64,000 nt of DNA. It comes from Burkholderia sp. Bp9143. Its GTDB lineage: Bacteria > Pseudomonadota > Gammaproteobacteria > Burkholderiales > Burkholderiaceae. Below the pieces are notes generated by a model. That model saw nothing but the letters and a program-made list of their open reading frames with translations. It was not told where the DNA came from and ran no database searches. Within the stretch, counting starts at the first letter, position 1; every line of letters begins with the position of its first letter. Shown here piece after piece: positions 54,570-63,419 of the stretch. The stretch lies in NCBI RefSeq assembly GCF_003853645.1, contig NZ_QTPO01000040.1, positions 1 through 64,000 of the forward strand, written 5' to 3'. A program made the translations under genes and the position numbers.

Positions 54570-55415
54570 TTGATTGCCTTCGCACTCGTCGCCTATTTCG
54601 CCCTTGCCGTCGCGGTTGCGGCACTGTTGCTTTTACCAGGTATCCGCGCGACCGTTTTCGAATCCGTCGCCCAGTTTCACGGCCGCCTGACGCGCCGTGC
54701 GAACGATCGCGCCGCTCGCACGCGAAGTCAAATTGTTAAATCGGCAACCGTTACGCGCGGCGCATTAAGTGATGTGCAAAATTTACTGATTCGGCGACGC
54801 TTGATGATTATGGTGTCGGCAGGTATTCTTGCGACGCCGCCATTGGTGGCCATTGCGTTACGCGGTCGGCAATTATTTCAGTACGACGACACGGCGCGCG
54901 TGCCCGACGAGAAGATCGCCGCGCTGCTGCAGGGCGAACAACTCGTGCCGCCCCCGCCGTTGCCGCCGGAAGTCTTTGCCACGAAGGAAGTCGAACAGGT
55001 GCGGCCGGCGCTGAAGGATGCGAGCCGCGACTGGAATCTGCTGGATCCCGATTTCCGCACGCGTTTGCTGCTGGTCTACAAGATCATGCACGAACAATAT
55101 GGTTACGAGATGGCGCTGCTGGAAGGTTATCGGAGTCCGGAACGACAGAACCGGCTCGCGCAGATGGGCACCAACGTGACCAATGCGGCGGCCTTCCAGA
55201 GTTATCACCAGTTCGGGCTGGGGGCCGACAACGCGTTTCTGCGCGACGGCAAGCTGGTCATTTCCGAGAAAGATCCCTGGGCGATGCGCGGCTACCAGTT
55301 GTACGGACAGGTTGCCGAGCAGGTCGGCCTGACCTGGGGAGGCCGATGGAAAATGATGGATCTCGGACACGTGGAATACCATAAACCCGGTTTTAAACTG
55401 GGACGCGGCAGCTAG
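54570..55415 (+). CDS. tagX: TagX-like peptidoglycan L,D-endopeptidase (T6SS accessory)
   Basis: A protein of 281 residues with two hydrophobic helices near 1-24 and 78-98. A C-terminal M15/VanY-like peptidase domain follows: LLEGYRSPERQNRLAQMG, then SYHQFGLGADNAF (zinc His and Asp) and MDLGHVEYHKPG (final His). TagX of Acinetobacter cuts peptide crosslinks so that the T6SS can cross the wall. The start is TTG at 54570 with GGGGA upstream. It precedes tssM by about 300 bases. Confidence 0.88.
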   Translation: MIAFALVAYFALAVAVAALLLLPGIRATVFESVAQFHGRLTRRANDRAARTRSQIVKSATVTRGALSDVQNLLIRRRLMIMVSAGILATPPLVAIALRGRQLFQYDDTARVPDEKIAALLQGEQLVPPPPLPPEVFATKEVEQVRPALKDASRDWNLLDPDFRTRLLLVYKIMHEQYGYEMALLEGYRSPERQNRLAQMGTNVTNAAAFQSYHQFGLGADNAFLRDGKLVISEKDPWAMRGYQLYGQVAEQVGLTWGGRWKMMDLGHVEYHKPGFKLGRGS

Positions 55416-55716
55416 TCAGGGCTGCCGGACAAGAAATAATGAGGGCGGCATGGGGCTTTTTAATCATCCGGCAGGAAACGATTTGGGCGGCGCAATCGAT
55501 CGGGCATTCCGTTGCACGATTTTTTCCGACCGCCGCTTCCGTTTTAATTCTCACAGCGTCCTTTCCTTATTGCGCTCGCCTTCTCCGATGCCGCGGGCGC
55601 ATTGATGCCAACCCCCTTCATCCCGTTTGACAGCATGGCGACACATCGCGGCGCCACGCTTGCCGCTCGGCGCGCCTGCGTCGCCTCACCGAATCGCACC
55701 GGAACCTGAACGTCCT
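55416..55716 (+). other. Gap between tagX and tssM without a supported gene
   Basis: About 300 bases hold only a short frame (55439-55630) with no coding features, homology or ribosome site that I can see. The first 130 bases are relatively AT-rich. No terminator hairpin is obvious after tagX, so tagX and tssM may share a transcript. Confidence 0.4.
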
Positions 55717-58700
55717 ATGCAACGCATCCTCAACGTGCTGACTCATCCGCGTACGCTCTCGATTGTCGGGATCGTCGCGCTAGCGGCGATTCTCTTTATC
55801 GTTGCCGACATGCTGCAGTTGCCGCTCCTGTGGGCGGCGATCGCCTTCGCGGCGATCCTCGTACTGTGGGTCGGCGTCGCGTTGTGGCGCCGCTGGCGCG
55901 TGAAGCGCGCGAACCACCAGCTCGGCCAGGTGCTGGAGGAGCAGGCGGAAACCGGCAAGATCGCCGCGCCGGCCGCGGCCGCGCTCGCGACCGACACGAA
56001 GACCGCCGACCTCGACGTGCTGCGCACGCGCCTGTCCGACGCGGTGAAGACGATCAAGACGTCGAAGATCGGCCAAGTGTCGGGCGGCTCCGCGCTGTAC
56101 GAACTGCCGTGGTACATCGTGATCGGCAACCCGGCAGCAGGCAAGAGCAGCGCCGTGTTGAACTCGGGCCTGCAGTTTCCGTTCGCGGACAAGAACAGCG
56201 CCGTGATCCACGGCATCGGCGGCACGCGTAACTGCGACTGGTTCTTCACGACCGAAGGGATCCTGCTCGACACGGCCGGCCGCTACTCGGTGCATGAGGA
56301 AGACCGCAGCGAGTGGCTCGGCTTTCTCGGCCTGCTGAAGCGCTACCGTCCGAAGGCGCCGATCAACGGCATCATCGTCACCGCCAGCATCACCGAACTC
56401 ACCGGCAACCGCCCCGAATTTGCGATCAACCTCGCGAAAAACCTCCGTCAGCGCGTTCAGGAGCTGACCGAAAAGCTCGAGGTGTTCGCGCCGGTCTACG
56501 TGATGTTCACGAAGGCCGACCTGATCACCGGCTTCACCGAATTCTTCAGCAGCAGCGACAAGCACGAATACGACCGCGTGTGGGGCGCCACCCTGCCCTA
56601 CGAGCCGGACGAGAAGCGCGACGTCGTCACGCTGTTCGACGAGCGCTTCGAGGAACTGTACGAAGGGCTGAAGGAAATCAGCGTCGCGCAGCTGTCGCTG
56701 TCGCGCGGCAACCAGCTGTCGCCGGGCCAGCTGAGCTTCCCGCTCGAATTCTCGACGATCAAGCCGTCGCTGCGCGCGTTCCTCGCGACGCTGTTCGAGA
56801 ACAACCCGTTCCAGTACAAGCCGATCTTCCGCGGCTTCTACTTCACCAGCGCGCTGCAGGAAGGCGAAACCAACAGCGCCGCCGCGCAACGCATCGCGCA
56901 CCGCTTCGGCCTCGACGCGAGCGCGCTGCCGAAACCGCACAGCGCGTTCTCGAAGAACGGCTTCTTCCTGCGCGACCTGTTCTCGAAGGTGATCTTCGCG
57001 GACCGCCAGACCGTGCGCCAGTTCGCGAGCCCGACCAAGACCCGGCTGCGCTACGCGACCTTCTTCGGCTTCGTCGCGGCGCTCGCGCTCGCGCTCGGCG
57101 GCTGGACCTGGTCGACGATCGGCAACCAGCAGCTCGTCGCGAACGTTCAGGCCGACCTCGACAACGTCACGCGCCTTCAGCAGGGCCGCAACGACCTGCA
57201 GTCGCGCCTGCAGGCGATGGACATCCTGGAAGACCGGATCGAACAGCTCGAACAGTTCCGCCGGGACAAGCCGGTGTCGGTGTCGCTCGGCCTGTACCAG
57301 GGCGACCGGCTCGAGCAGCACCTGCTGACCGAGTACTACAACGGCGTGCGCCAGATCCTGCTGGCGCCGGTCTCGCAGAACCTCGCGTCGTTCATGAAGG
57401 ACGTGAACGCGCACCCCGAACAGCTCGTGCCGATGACCCGCCCGCCCGAATCGGGTGCCGTGCAGGGCGGCGCGCTGCCGGTCTCGACGAACCCGCCGGG
57501 CACCGCACCGCTGGCCGGCGCCGCGCAAGGCGCATCCGCCGCGACGGCCGCCGCGCCGCAACAGCCGGCGGCACCGCAGGGCGGGCTGTACAGCGACGCG
57601 TCGCCGACCAACGTGCAGGACGCGTACAACGCGCTGAAGACCTACTTGATGCTGTCCGACAAGCGTCACGTCGAACAGGCGCACCTGACCGACCAGCTCG
57701 CCCGCTTCTGGCGCGGCTGGCTCGAGACGAATCGCGGCAACATGCCGCGCGACGAGATGATCAAGAGCGCCGAGCGCATGATCTCCTTCTATCTCGCCCG
57801 CGTGAACGACAACGACTGGCCGATGATCGACGCGAACCTCGCGCTCGTCGACCAGACCCGTGAGAACCTGCGCCGCGTCGTGCGCGGCATGCCGGCCCGC
57901 CAGCGTGTCTATGAGGAAATCAAGGCGCGCGCGTCGACCCGCTTTGCACCGATGACCATCGCGCGCATCGTCGGCGACGGCAACCAGGGGCTGGTCGCCG
58001 GCAGTTACGCGATTCCGGGCACGTTCACGCGCGAAGCGTGGTTCGACTACGTGCAGCCGGCGATCCGCGATGCGGCGACCAAGGAACTGCAGGCGAAGGA
58101 CTGGGTGCTGAACACGTCGACGCAGGACGACCTGACGCTGGAAGGCAGCCCCGAGCAGATCCAGAAGACGCTCGTCGGGATGTACAAGACCGAGTACGCG
58201 CAGCACTGGCAGAAGTTCATGCAGGGCATCGCGGTGCAGGGCTTCAGCAGCTTCGGCCAGGCCGTCGACGGGATGAACCGCCTCGGTGACCCGCAGGATT
58301 CGCCGATCCGCAAGATCCTCGAGACCGCGTACGACCAGACTTCGTGGGACAACCCGTCGCTGGCGAACGTCGCGATCAAGAAAGCGCAGACCGGCGTCGT
58401 GAACTGGGTCAAGCAGCTGTTCACGCGCTCGCAGGCCGGCCAGATGGCGGCCGCGAACATCGATATCAACGGCAATCCGGCCGACGTGCCGATGGGTCCG
58501 ATCGGCCAGGAGTTCATCGGGCTCGCGCGGATCGTCGCGACGCACGACGGCACGTCGATGCTCAAGGGCTACATGGACTCGCTGTCGAAGGTCCGTACGC
58601 GCTTCAACGTGATCAAGAACCAGGGCGACCCCGGCCCCGGCGCGCGGCAGCTGATGCAGCAGACGCTCGACGGCAACGGCTCGGAACTCGCCGATTCGCT

Positions 58701-59658
58701 GAAGTTCGTCGACGAGCAGATGCTGACCGGCCTCACCGATTCGCAACGCAAGTCGCTGCGGCCGCTGCTGGTGCGGCCGCTGATGCAGGCGTTCTCGGTG
58801 GTGATCCAGCCGGCCAGCGCGGAAGTCAACAAGGTATGGAACGCGCAGGTTTACCAGCCGTTCCAGAGCTCGCTCGCGACCAAGTACCCGTTCGCGGCGA
58901 ACGCGAAGGTCGAGGCCGGCGCCGGTGAAATCGCGCAGGTGTTCGGTCCGGACGGTGCGATCGCGAAGTTCGTCGGTACGACGCTGGGCCCGCTGGCGGT
59001 GCGTCGCGGCGACACGCTCGCGGCCCGTACGTGGGGCGACATGGGCATCGGCCTCACGCCGGACTTCACGAACGGCTTCGCGCGCTGGGTCGCCCCGCTC
59101 GCCGGCGGTGCAGCAGGCGGCGCGGCCGCGGCGGCCGAACCGCAGACCGTGTTCCAGATCCTGCCGCAGCCGAGCACGGGCACGACGGAATACACGATCG
59201 CGATCGACGGGCAGCAGCTGCGCTACCGCAACACGCCGCCGCAGTGGACCAACTTCGTGTGGCCGAACCCGCAGGGTTCGCCGGGCGCGACCCTGTCCGC
59301 GACGACCTTCGACGGCCGCACGGTGCAGCTCGTCAACGAGCCGGGCCGCTACGGTCTCGAGAAGCTGATCAACTCGGCGCAACGCAAGCGCCGTCCGGAC
59401 GGCACCTTCGACCTCACGTGGGTCCAGGGCAGCGTGAACGTGTCGGTGACGATGCGCATCATCAGCACGTCGCAGCCGACCAGCGGCGGCGGCGACCAGC
59501 CGCAGCAGCAGAGCCTGCGCGGCCTGCAACTGCCGTCGTCGGTCGCCGACGCGAGCGCGGGTGCCGCGCAGAACGCGACGCAGGCCGGCACGGGCGCGCC
59601 GGCCGCGGCACCGGCCATCGCGGCCGCCACCGCAACGAATGCACAGGGGGCGCAATGA
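55717..59658 (+). CDS. tssM: T6SS inner-membrane protein TssM (IcmF)
   Basis: A protein of 1313 residues and the central strut of the T6SS membrane complex with TssJ and TssL. Two N-terminal helices (about 13-50) are followed by a cytoplasmic NTPase-like domain. It has Walker A GNPAAGKS at 137-144 and DTAGRYSVHEEDRSEW as Walker B. A third helix at about 450-468 leads to the large periplasmic part with TssM C-terminal domains. Ala/Pro-rich linkers occur around residues 590-630 and at the end. The ATG at 55717 is preferred over an open frame upstream. Confidence 0.96.
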   Translation: MQRILNVLTHPRTLSIVGIVALAAILFIVADMLQLPLLWAAIAFAAILVLWVGVALWRRWRVKRANHQLGQVLEEQAETGKIAAPAAAALATDTKTADLDVLRTRLSDAVKTIKTSKIGQVSGGSALYELPWYIVIGNPAAGKSSAVLNSGLQFPFADKNSAVIHGIGGTRNCDWFFTTEGILLDTAGRYSVHEEDRSEWLGFLGLLKRYRPKAPINGIIVTASITELTGNRPEFAINLAKNLRQRVQELTEKLEVFAPVYVMFTKADLITGFTEFFSSSDKHEYDRVWGATLPYEPDEKRDVVTLFDERFEELYEGLKEISVAQLSLSRGNQLSPGQLSFPLEFSTIKPSLRAFLATLFENNPFQYKPIFRGFYFTSALQEGETNSAAAQRIAHRFGLDASALPKPHSAFSKNGFFLRDLFSKVIFADRQTVRQFASPTKTRLRYATFFGFVAALALALGGWTWSTIGNQQLVANVQADLDNVTRLQQGRNDLQSRLQAMDILEDRIEQLEQFRRDKPVSVSLGLYQGDRLEQHLLTEYYNGVRQILLAPVSQNLASFMKDVNAHPEQLVPMTRPPESGAVQGGALPVSTNPPGTAPLAGAAQGASAATAAAPQQPAAPQGGLYSDASPTNVQDAYNALKTYLMLSDKRHVEQAHLTDQLARFWRGWLETNRGNMPRDEMIKSAERMISFYLARVNDNDWPMIDANLALVDQTRENLRRVVRGMPARQRVYEEIKARASTRFAPMTIARIVGDGNQGLVAGSYAIPGTFTREAWFDYVQPAIRDAATKELQAKDWVLNTSTQDDLTLEGSPEQIQKTLVGMYKTEYAQHWQKFMQGIAVQGFSSFGQAVDGMNRLGDPQDSPIRKILETAYDQTSWDNPSLANVAIKKAQTGVVNWVKQLFTRSQAGQMAAANIDINGNPADVPMGPIGQEFIGLARIVATHDGTSMLKGYMDSLSKVRTRFNVIKNQGDPGPGARQLMQQTLDGNGSELADSLKFVDEQMLTGLTDSQRKSLRPLLVRPLMQAFSVVIQPASAEVNKVWNAQVYQPFQSSLATKYPFAANAKVEAGAGEIAQVFGPDGAIAKFVGTTLGPLAVRRGDTLAARTWGDMGIGLTPDFTNGFARWVAPLAGGAAGGAAAAAEPQTVFQILPQPSTGTTEYTIAIDGQQLRYRNTPPQWTNFVWPNPQGSPGATLSATTFDGRTVQLVNEPGRYGLEKLINSAQRKRRPDGTFDLTWVQGSVNVSVTMRIISTSQPTSGGGDQPQQQSLRGLQLPSSVADASAGAAQNATQAGTGAPAAAPAIAAATATNAQGAQ

Positions 59659-60644
59659 CGCAAACCGTTCAGGCGCAGATCGCCTACTTCGGCAAGATTC
59701 CGTCGCGCGGCGACTTCGTGAAGAGCCCGCACAATCCGCAGTTGCTGCAGACGCTCGATCGCTGGATCGCGCAAGCGCTCGAACTGCTCGCGGAGGATCC
59801 GCGCTGGAAGATCGTCTACGAGGATGCGAAGCCGATGCATTTCGCATTCCTCGGTTCGCGCAGCAGGCTCGCGATCGCGGGCCACATGGTCGCGAGCCAC
59901 GACGTGTCGATGCGCCGCTTCCCGTTCCTCGGCGCGACCGCGCTGGAAGTCGACCGGCCGCTCGCGTTCCTCGCGCGCAGCCCGCTCGCGTTCGCCCGGC
60001 TGTGGTCGCGCGTCGCCGCGCAGATGCCACCGCTGCTCGCGAAGGAGGAGCCGCCCGGCGCGCTGCAAGCGCTCGGCGACACGCAGGTGCCGATCGACGT
60101 CGGCGGCCCCGGCACGTCGCATGACGGTACCTTCAACGACTTCATCGAACACCAGTCGCTGTACGGCCTGCAGCAGATGTTGCTCGAAAGCGGCCATCCG
60201 GTCCGGCTGCGCGGCGCGATGCTCGCGCTCGGCTCGCTGTTGCGGCCCGTGATGCAGAGCGGCTCGTCGCATATCGAGCGCGGCCTGACGCTGCCGCTGC
60301 CGGTCGATCCGTTCTATCGCAGCCTCGTCGCCGCGTTCTGGCTCGAACTGATCGCACCGTTCGTCGCGCAGGCCGATTTCGAGCTCGCGATCTTCATCGG
60401 CACGATCGCCGAGCGCGAACGGCTGATCATCGGCTTCAACGGCGCGTCGTCGAAAACGCTGCTGAGCGTCGTCGACCCGCAGACCTACGCCGCCCACAAC
60501 ATCGACATCGACGATCCCGAGTGGATCGACGCCCATGCGCAAAACGATCACCAGATCAGCAAGCTCGTCAGCTACCTCGACCAACCGCAACTCTCGCTGC
60601 GCGTCGCCATCGACGCCTTCCGCGAAGCGTTCATCGGAGGCTGA
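59655..60644 (+). CDS. tagF: T6SS-associated protein TagF (ImpM)
   Basis: A protein of 329 residues. The N-terminal TagF domain starts AYFGKIPSRGDFVKSPHNPQLLQTLDRWI, the hallmark of this family, with FAFLGSRSRLAIAGHMVASHD and RRFPFLGATAL following. TagF is a posttranslational brake on T6SS assembly in Pseudomonas. No fused PppA phosphatase domain is visible. Its ATG overlaps the tssM stop (ATGA), indicating translational coupling. Confidence 0.95.
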   Translation: MTQTVQAQIAYFGKIPSRGDFVKSPHNPQLLQTLDRWIAQALELLAEDPRWKIVYEDAKPMHFAFLGSRSRLAIAGHMVASHDVSMRRFPFLGATALEVDRPLAFLARSPLAFARLWSRVAAQMPPLLAKEEPPGALQALGDTQVPIDVGGPGTSHDGTFNDFIEHQSLYGLQQMLLESGHPVRLRGAMLALGSLLRPVMQSGSSHIERGLTLPLPVDPFYRSLVAAFWLELIAPFVAQADFELAIFIGTIAERERLIIGFNGASSKTLLSVVDPQTYAAHNIDIDDPEWIDAHAQNDHQISKLVSYLDQPQLSLRVAIDAFREAFIGG

Positions 60645-60648
60645 CGGG

Positions 60649-61599
60649 ATGCAACGCACGATTCACGTCCAGCGCACGCGCTTGTCGCCCTTCGTTGCCG
60701 GCCTCGTCGCCGCCGGCCTCATCGCCAGCGGCGCGGCCTACGCGCAGAACACGGGCGGTGCGACCGTCACGCCGGTCGGCAACGGCACGGTCGCGACCGC
60801 CGCCCTGCCCGCGAACACCAACCCCGGCGCCGCGCCGGCCACGGCGTCCGGCACGGTGGTGCACGGCACGGCCGGCACGATCGCGCCGCCGCCCGCGAAC
60901 GCGACGCCCGGCCAGGTGGTGGTCGGCGGCAAGGTGCCCGACGAGGCGACCAAGGCCGCCGTGCTGCAGAAGCTGCGCGACACCTACGGCGCGGCGAACG
61001 TGGTCGACCAGATCGAGGTCGGCGACGTCGCGACGCCGCCGAACTGGAGCGCGAACGTGCAGAAGCTGCTCGGCGCGCAGCTCAAGCAGATCAGCAAGGG
61101 CCAGCTGAAGATCAACGGCACGCAGATCGAGATGAAGGGCGAGGTGCACAACGAGGCGCAGCGCCAGCAGCTCGCGAGCGACATGGCGAATACGCTGAAT
61201 CCGACGTACACGATCAAGAACGGGCTGCGCGTGTCGGCGTCCGAGCAGGGTGTGCTCGACCAGACGCTCGCTAATCGCACGATCGAGTTCGAGACGGGCA
61301 GCGCGACGCTGACGCCGCAAGGCAAGCAGATTCTCGACCAGATGGCGGCCGCGCTGTCGAAGATGCAGAACCGCACGGTCGACATCATCGGCCACACCGA
61401 CAACTCGGGGAACCGGACGTCGAACATCGCGCTGAGCCAGGCGCGTGCCGATGCGGTGAAGGGTTATCTGATCACGAAGAGCATCCCGCCGCAGCAGATG
61501 ACGACGACGGGCGTCGGGCCGGATCAGCCGATTGCGCCGAACGATACGGCGGATGGGCGGGCGAGGAATCGACGGATCGAGTTCCGGGTGGGGCAGTAA
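60649..61599 (+). CDS. tagN: OmpA-family T6SS-associated protein TagN
   Basis: A protein of 316 residues with a signal peptide (cleavage near VAAGLIASGAAYA). A Thr/Ala/Pro-rich linker follows, then two BON-like repeats (about residues 80-200: VVGGKVPDEATKAAVLQKL, and INGTQIEMKGEVHNEAQRQQL). The C-terminal OmpA peptidoglycan-binding domain reads IEFETGSATLTPQGKQILDQMA and DNSGNRTSNIALSQARADAV. It probably anchors the apparatus to peptidoglycan. GGAGG precedes the ATG, four bases after tagF. Confidence 0.92.
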   Translation: MQRTIHVQRTRLSPFVAGLVAAGLIASGAAYAQNTGGATVTPVGNGTVATAALPANTNPGAAPATASGTVVHGTAGTIAPPPANATPGQVVVGGKVPDEATKAAVLQKLRDTYGAANVVDQIEVGDVATPPNWSANVQKLLGAQLKQISKGQLKINGTQIEMKGEVHNEAQRQQLASDMANTLNPTYTIKNGLRVSASEQGVLDQTLANRTIEFETGSATLTPQGKQILDQMAAALSKMQNRTVDIIGHTDNSGNRTSNIALSQARADAVKGYLITKSIPPQQMTTTGVGPDQPIAPNDTADGRARNRRIEFRVGQ

Positions 61600-61631
61600 G
61601 CGGAGATTCGGGGGCATGGCGAGCCGGGCGC

Positions 61632-61688
61632 ACGATACTGACGGATACATCCCGCAGATTTCGCGGGCCCCGTCAGATCCCGCATCGT
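61632..61688 (+). terminator. Complex stem-loop after tagN
   Basis: CTGACGG (61638-61644) pairs with CCGTCAG (61670-61676), with CCCGC/GCGGG inside and ACGAT/ATCGT outside. It lies about 35 bases after the tagN stop. No U-run follows, so it is either a weak terminator or an mRNA 3'-end stabiliser. Confidence 0.45.
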
Positions 61689-61736
61689 CAATAAGCCGGT
61701 CACCTCACTAACCGACTACTGAATCCAGCAATTCCA

Positions 61737-62312
61737 GTGAAATTCGCGCTGCGCTGCTTGCGATCGGCCATTCTTCTGCTTGTCGGTGCGGTCTTCGTGC
61801 TGGCGGGCGCAGCGGGCGCCGTCAATTCAGCCATCCTCGTTCGCGCTCGCGCGTGGCCTCGTGTCCCCGCCTTTGTCGAGCAATGTGAGTTGTCGCTGCG
61901 ATATGGCAAATCCGAAGTGATATGGGAGGCGCGCGCCGTCTTCCGTTATGGTGCAGGGCAGACGCAGCACTACAAGACGACGTGGCAGCCCGCGGAGTCG
62001 CCCGTTTATTCGCGTTCGGCCGCATCGAACATCAGTCGCGAACAGTTCGCCATGTTCACGAAAACGTATTGCAGTGCGGCCTCGAACGATGGCCTGCGTG
62101 TTTCGCCGATGTTTCCGGGTATTGCCCGGCGCAACGAAGCAGTTGTGGGCGGGGCATGGATACGTGAAATCGGATTCGGTCTGTTTGCCCTGGTCGGCGG
62201 GTCGATGCTGTGTGTTGGGAGCATTTCGCTCCTGCCATGGATCGAGGATCGCAAAAAGCCTGCGGTGAAGCGGAAAGCGCGGCGAGCACGGAATCGCGTC
62301 AGTGGTTCGTGA
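61737..62312 (+). CDS. DUF3592-like membrane protein
   Basis: A protein of 191 residues with N- and C-terminal helices (about 9-34 and 142-165). A beta-rich central part (VIWEARAVFRYGAGQTQHYKTTWQP) and the basic tail KKPAVKRKARRARNR follow the DUF3592 layout. The start is GTG at 61737 with little Shine-Dalgarno. Function is unknown. It follows tagN by 137 bases but is separated by a stem-loop, so T6SS membership is doubtful. Confidence 0.7.
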   Translation: MKFALRCLRSAILLLVGAVFVLAGAAGAVNSAILVRARAWPRVPAFVEQCELSLRYGKSEVIWEARAVFRYGAGQTQHYKTTWQPAESPVYSRSAASNISREQFAMFTKTYCSAASNDGLRVSPMFPGIARRNEAVVGGAWIREIGFGLFALVGGSMLCVGSISLLPWIEDRKKPAVKRKARRARNRVSGS

Positions 62313-62559
62313 TGCGGGCGGGCAGGCTGGTTTCTTCGCCCCCCTCGATTGCGTCCACCCATGCGAGGCGGTTGATCGACGTAGTGCGTAGCCCGAGGAT
62401 CGGCCATTCACTGATCGCGTGCCTGTTTAAGGTAATCCAGAAAACTTGGTTCGTTGCTCCGTCAACTTGGACAGGCACTGCGATGCCCCGGACGTGCTCG
62501 CGACGCAACGTCTTCCGGAATCGGCGGCCGTAACCGGCCGCACCAACAGTCTTCGCCAA
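62299..62559 (-). CDS. Doubtful 86-residue frame, possible gene remnant
   Basis: The frame starts with TTG just after an in-frame stop and lacks a ribosome site. About three quarters of its codons end in G or C, and the last 50 codons look coding-like (LNRHAISEWPILGLRTTSINRL, then AWVDAIEG). It overlaps the 3' end of the DUF3592 gene by 14 bases, tail to tail. It lies 20 bases after the minus-strand membrane protein gene. I do not recognise it; it may be the 3' remnant of a lost gene. Confidence 0.3.
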   Translation of the reverse strand: MAKTVGAAGYGRRFRKTLRREHVRGIAVPVQVDGATNQVFWITLNRHAISEWPILGLRTTSINRLAWVDAIEGGEETSLPARITNH

Positions 62560-62579
62560 CTCGCAGCAAACGCCTCACT

Positions 62580-63338
62580 TCACTGCGCAAGAATGACCTT
62601 CTTGCCAGTCTGACGCTCAAGCATCAATGGCAAATACACTCGGAAGAATATAGTTTTCACATATGAATTTCCGATAACCGAAATAGCCATTGGAAACCCG
62701 AGGAGCGACAAAACTATGCACAACACGTGCGGCCCGACAGTTTCGCCCAGAACATGGTTTGTGTTCGCCCCGACCGCTGCAGCAAAAGGTATCAAGTACG
62801 CAAGCACTGACATCAACGCACCTTTAAAAGGAGTTCTTGACGTCAAGTGATCGATGTACCCACCACACGAATGACGAAAAACCAGATTATTACCGTCATC
62901 GTGGTAAATCGTATTCACGACCGCCTCTTTCTTCGCTACGCGCCGAAAATCCGAAAGAACCATGTTGGCATGCCATCCGATAATAGCAAAGCACACCGAC
63001 ACCACCGAAATCTTCAGGAAGGCATGCATCGGAATATACAACACGTAGAATAACCAAACAAATGCAACCATCAACCAGGGAGCCAGTGCCAGCATCGAGA
63101 CGATGCCTTCGACCCAGAGTCTTCGCGCCCGTCGATTCATCGAATGGTGAAAAGACAACACGATTGATACGAGGAACTGCAAGACCAACATCAGCTTCCA
63201 CACCCAGGCCGCCATCACACCTAGCTGCGAGAACACGTAATAGATGCCGGCCACGACCATACCGATCGCCAATTCGATCACCGCCAAATTTCCGTGAAAA
63301 TCTATCGGCGAACTGTCGTCAATGTCTGATTTCATCAT
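62580..63338 (-). CDS. Multi-pass membrane protein, paralogous to the next gene
   Basis: A protein of 252 residues with about six hydrophobic segments in three pairs (residues 20-65, 75-120 and 175-230). A short soluble stretch between 130 and 165 contains RHSCGGYIDHLT. The C-terminus reads LPLMLERQTGKKVILAQ. The third-position GC is much lower than in neighbouring core genes, suggesting transfer. It shares the C-terminal LP-x2-x-E-x2-x-GK-V pattern and overall layout with the gene at 63420. Function is unknown; a T6SS immunity or accessory role is only a guess. Confidence 0.7.
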   Translation of the reverse strand: MMKSDIDDSSPIDFHGNLAVIELAIGMVVAGIYYVFSQLGVMAAWVWKLMLVLQFLVSIVLSFHHSMNRRARRLWVEGIVSMLALAPWLMVAFVWLFYVLYIPMHAFLKISVVSVCFAIIGWHANMVLSDFRRVAKKEAVVNTIYHDDGNNLVFRHSCGGYIDHLTSRTPFKGALMSVLAYLIPFAAAVGANTNHVLGETVGPHVLCIVLSLLGFPMAISVIGNSYVKTIFFRVYLPLMLERQTGKKVILAQ

Positions 63339-63419
63339 TTACGCATGAATCGAATGCGGTGCCCACAACCAACCTTAACCGCAACTTCAGCATAGCAATC
63401 ACCATGAGGAATACCCGCA

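Noticed and set aside
55439..55630. 63-codon frame between tagX and tssM
   Set aside because: It shows no supporting features; a weakly hydrophobic stretch alone is not enough.
55780..60030. Antisense frame of 1416 codons opposite tssM and tagF
   Set aside because: Long antisense frames are expected at this GC. The composition (Arg, Asp, Val, His) is shadow-like, and tssM is unmistakable.
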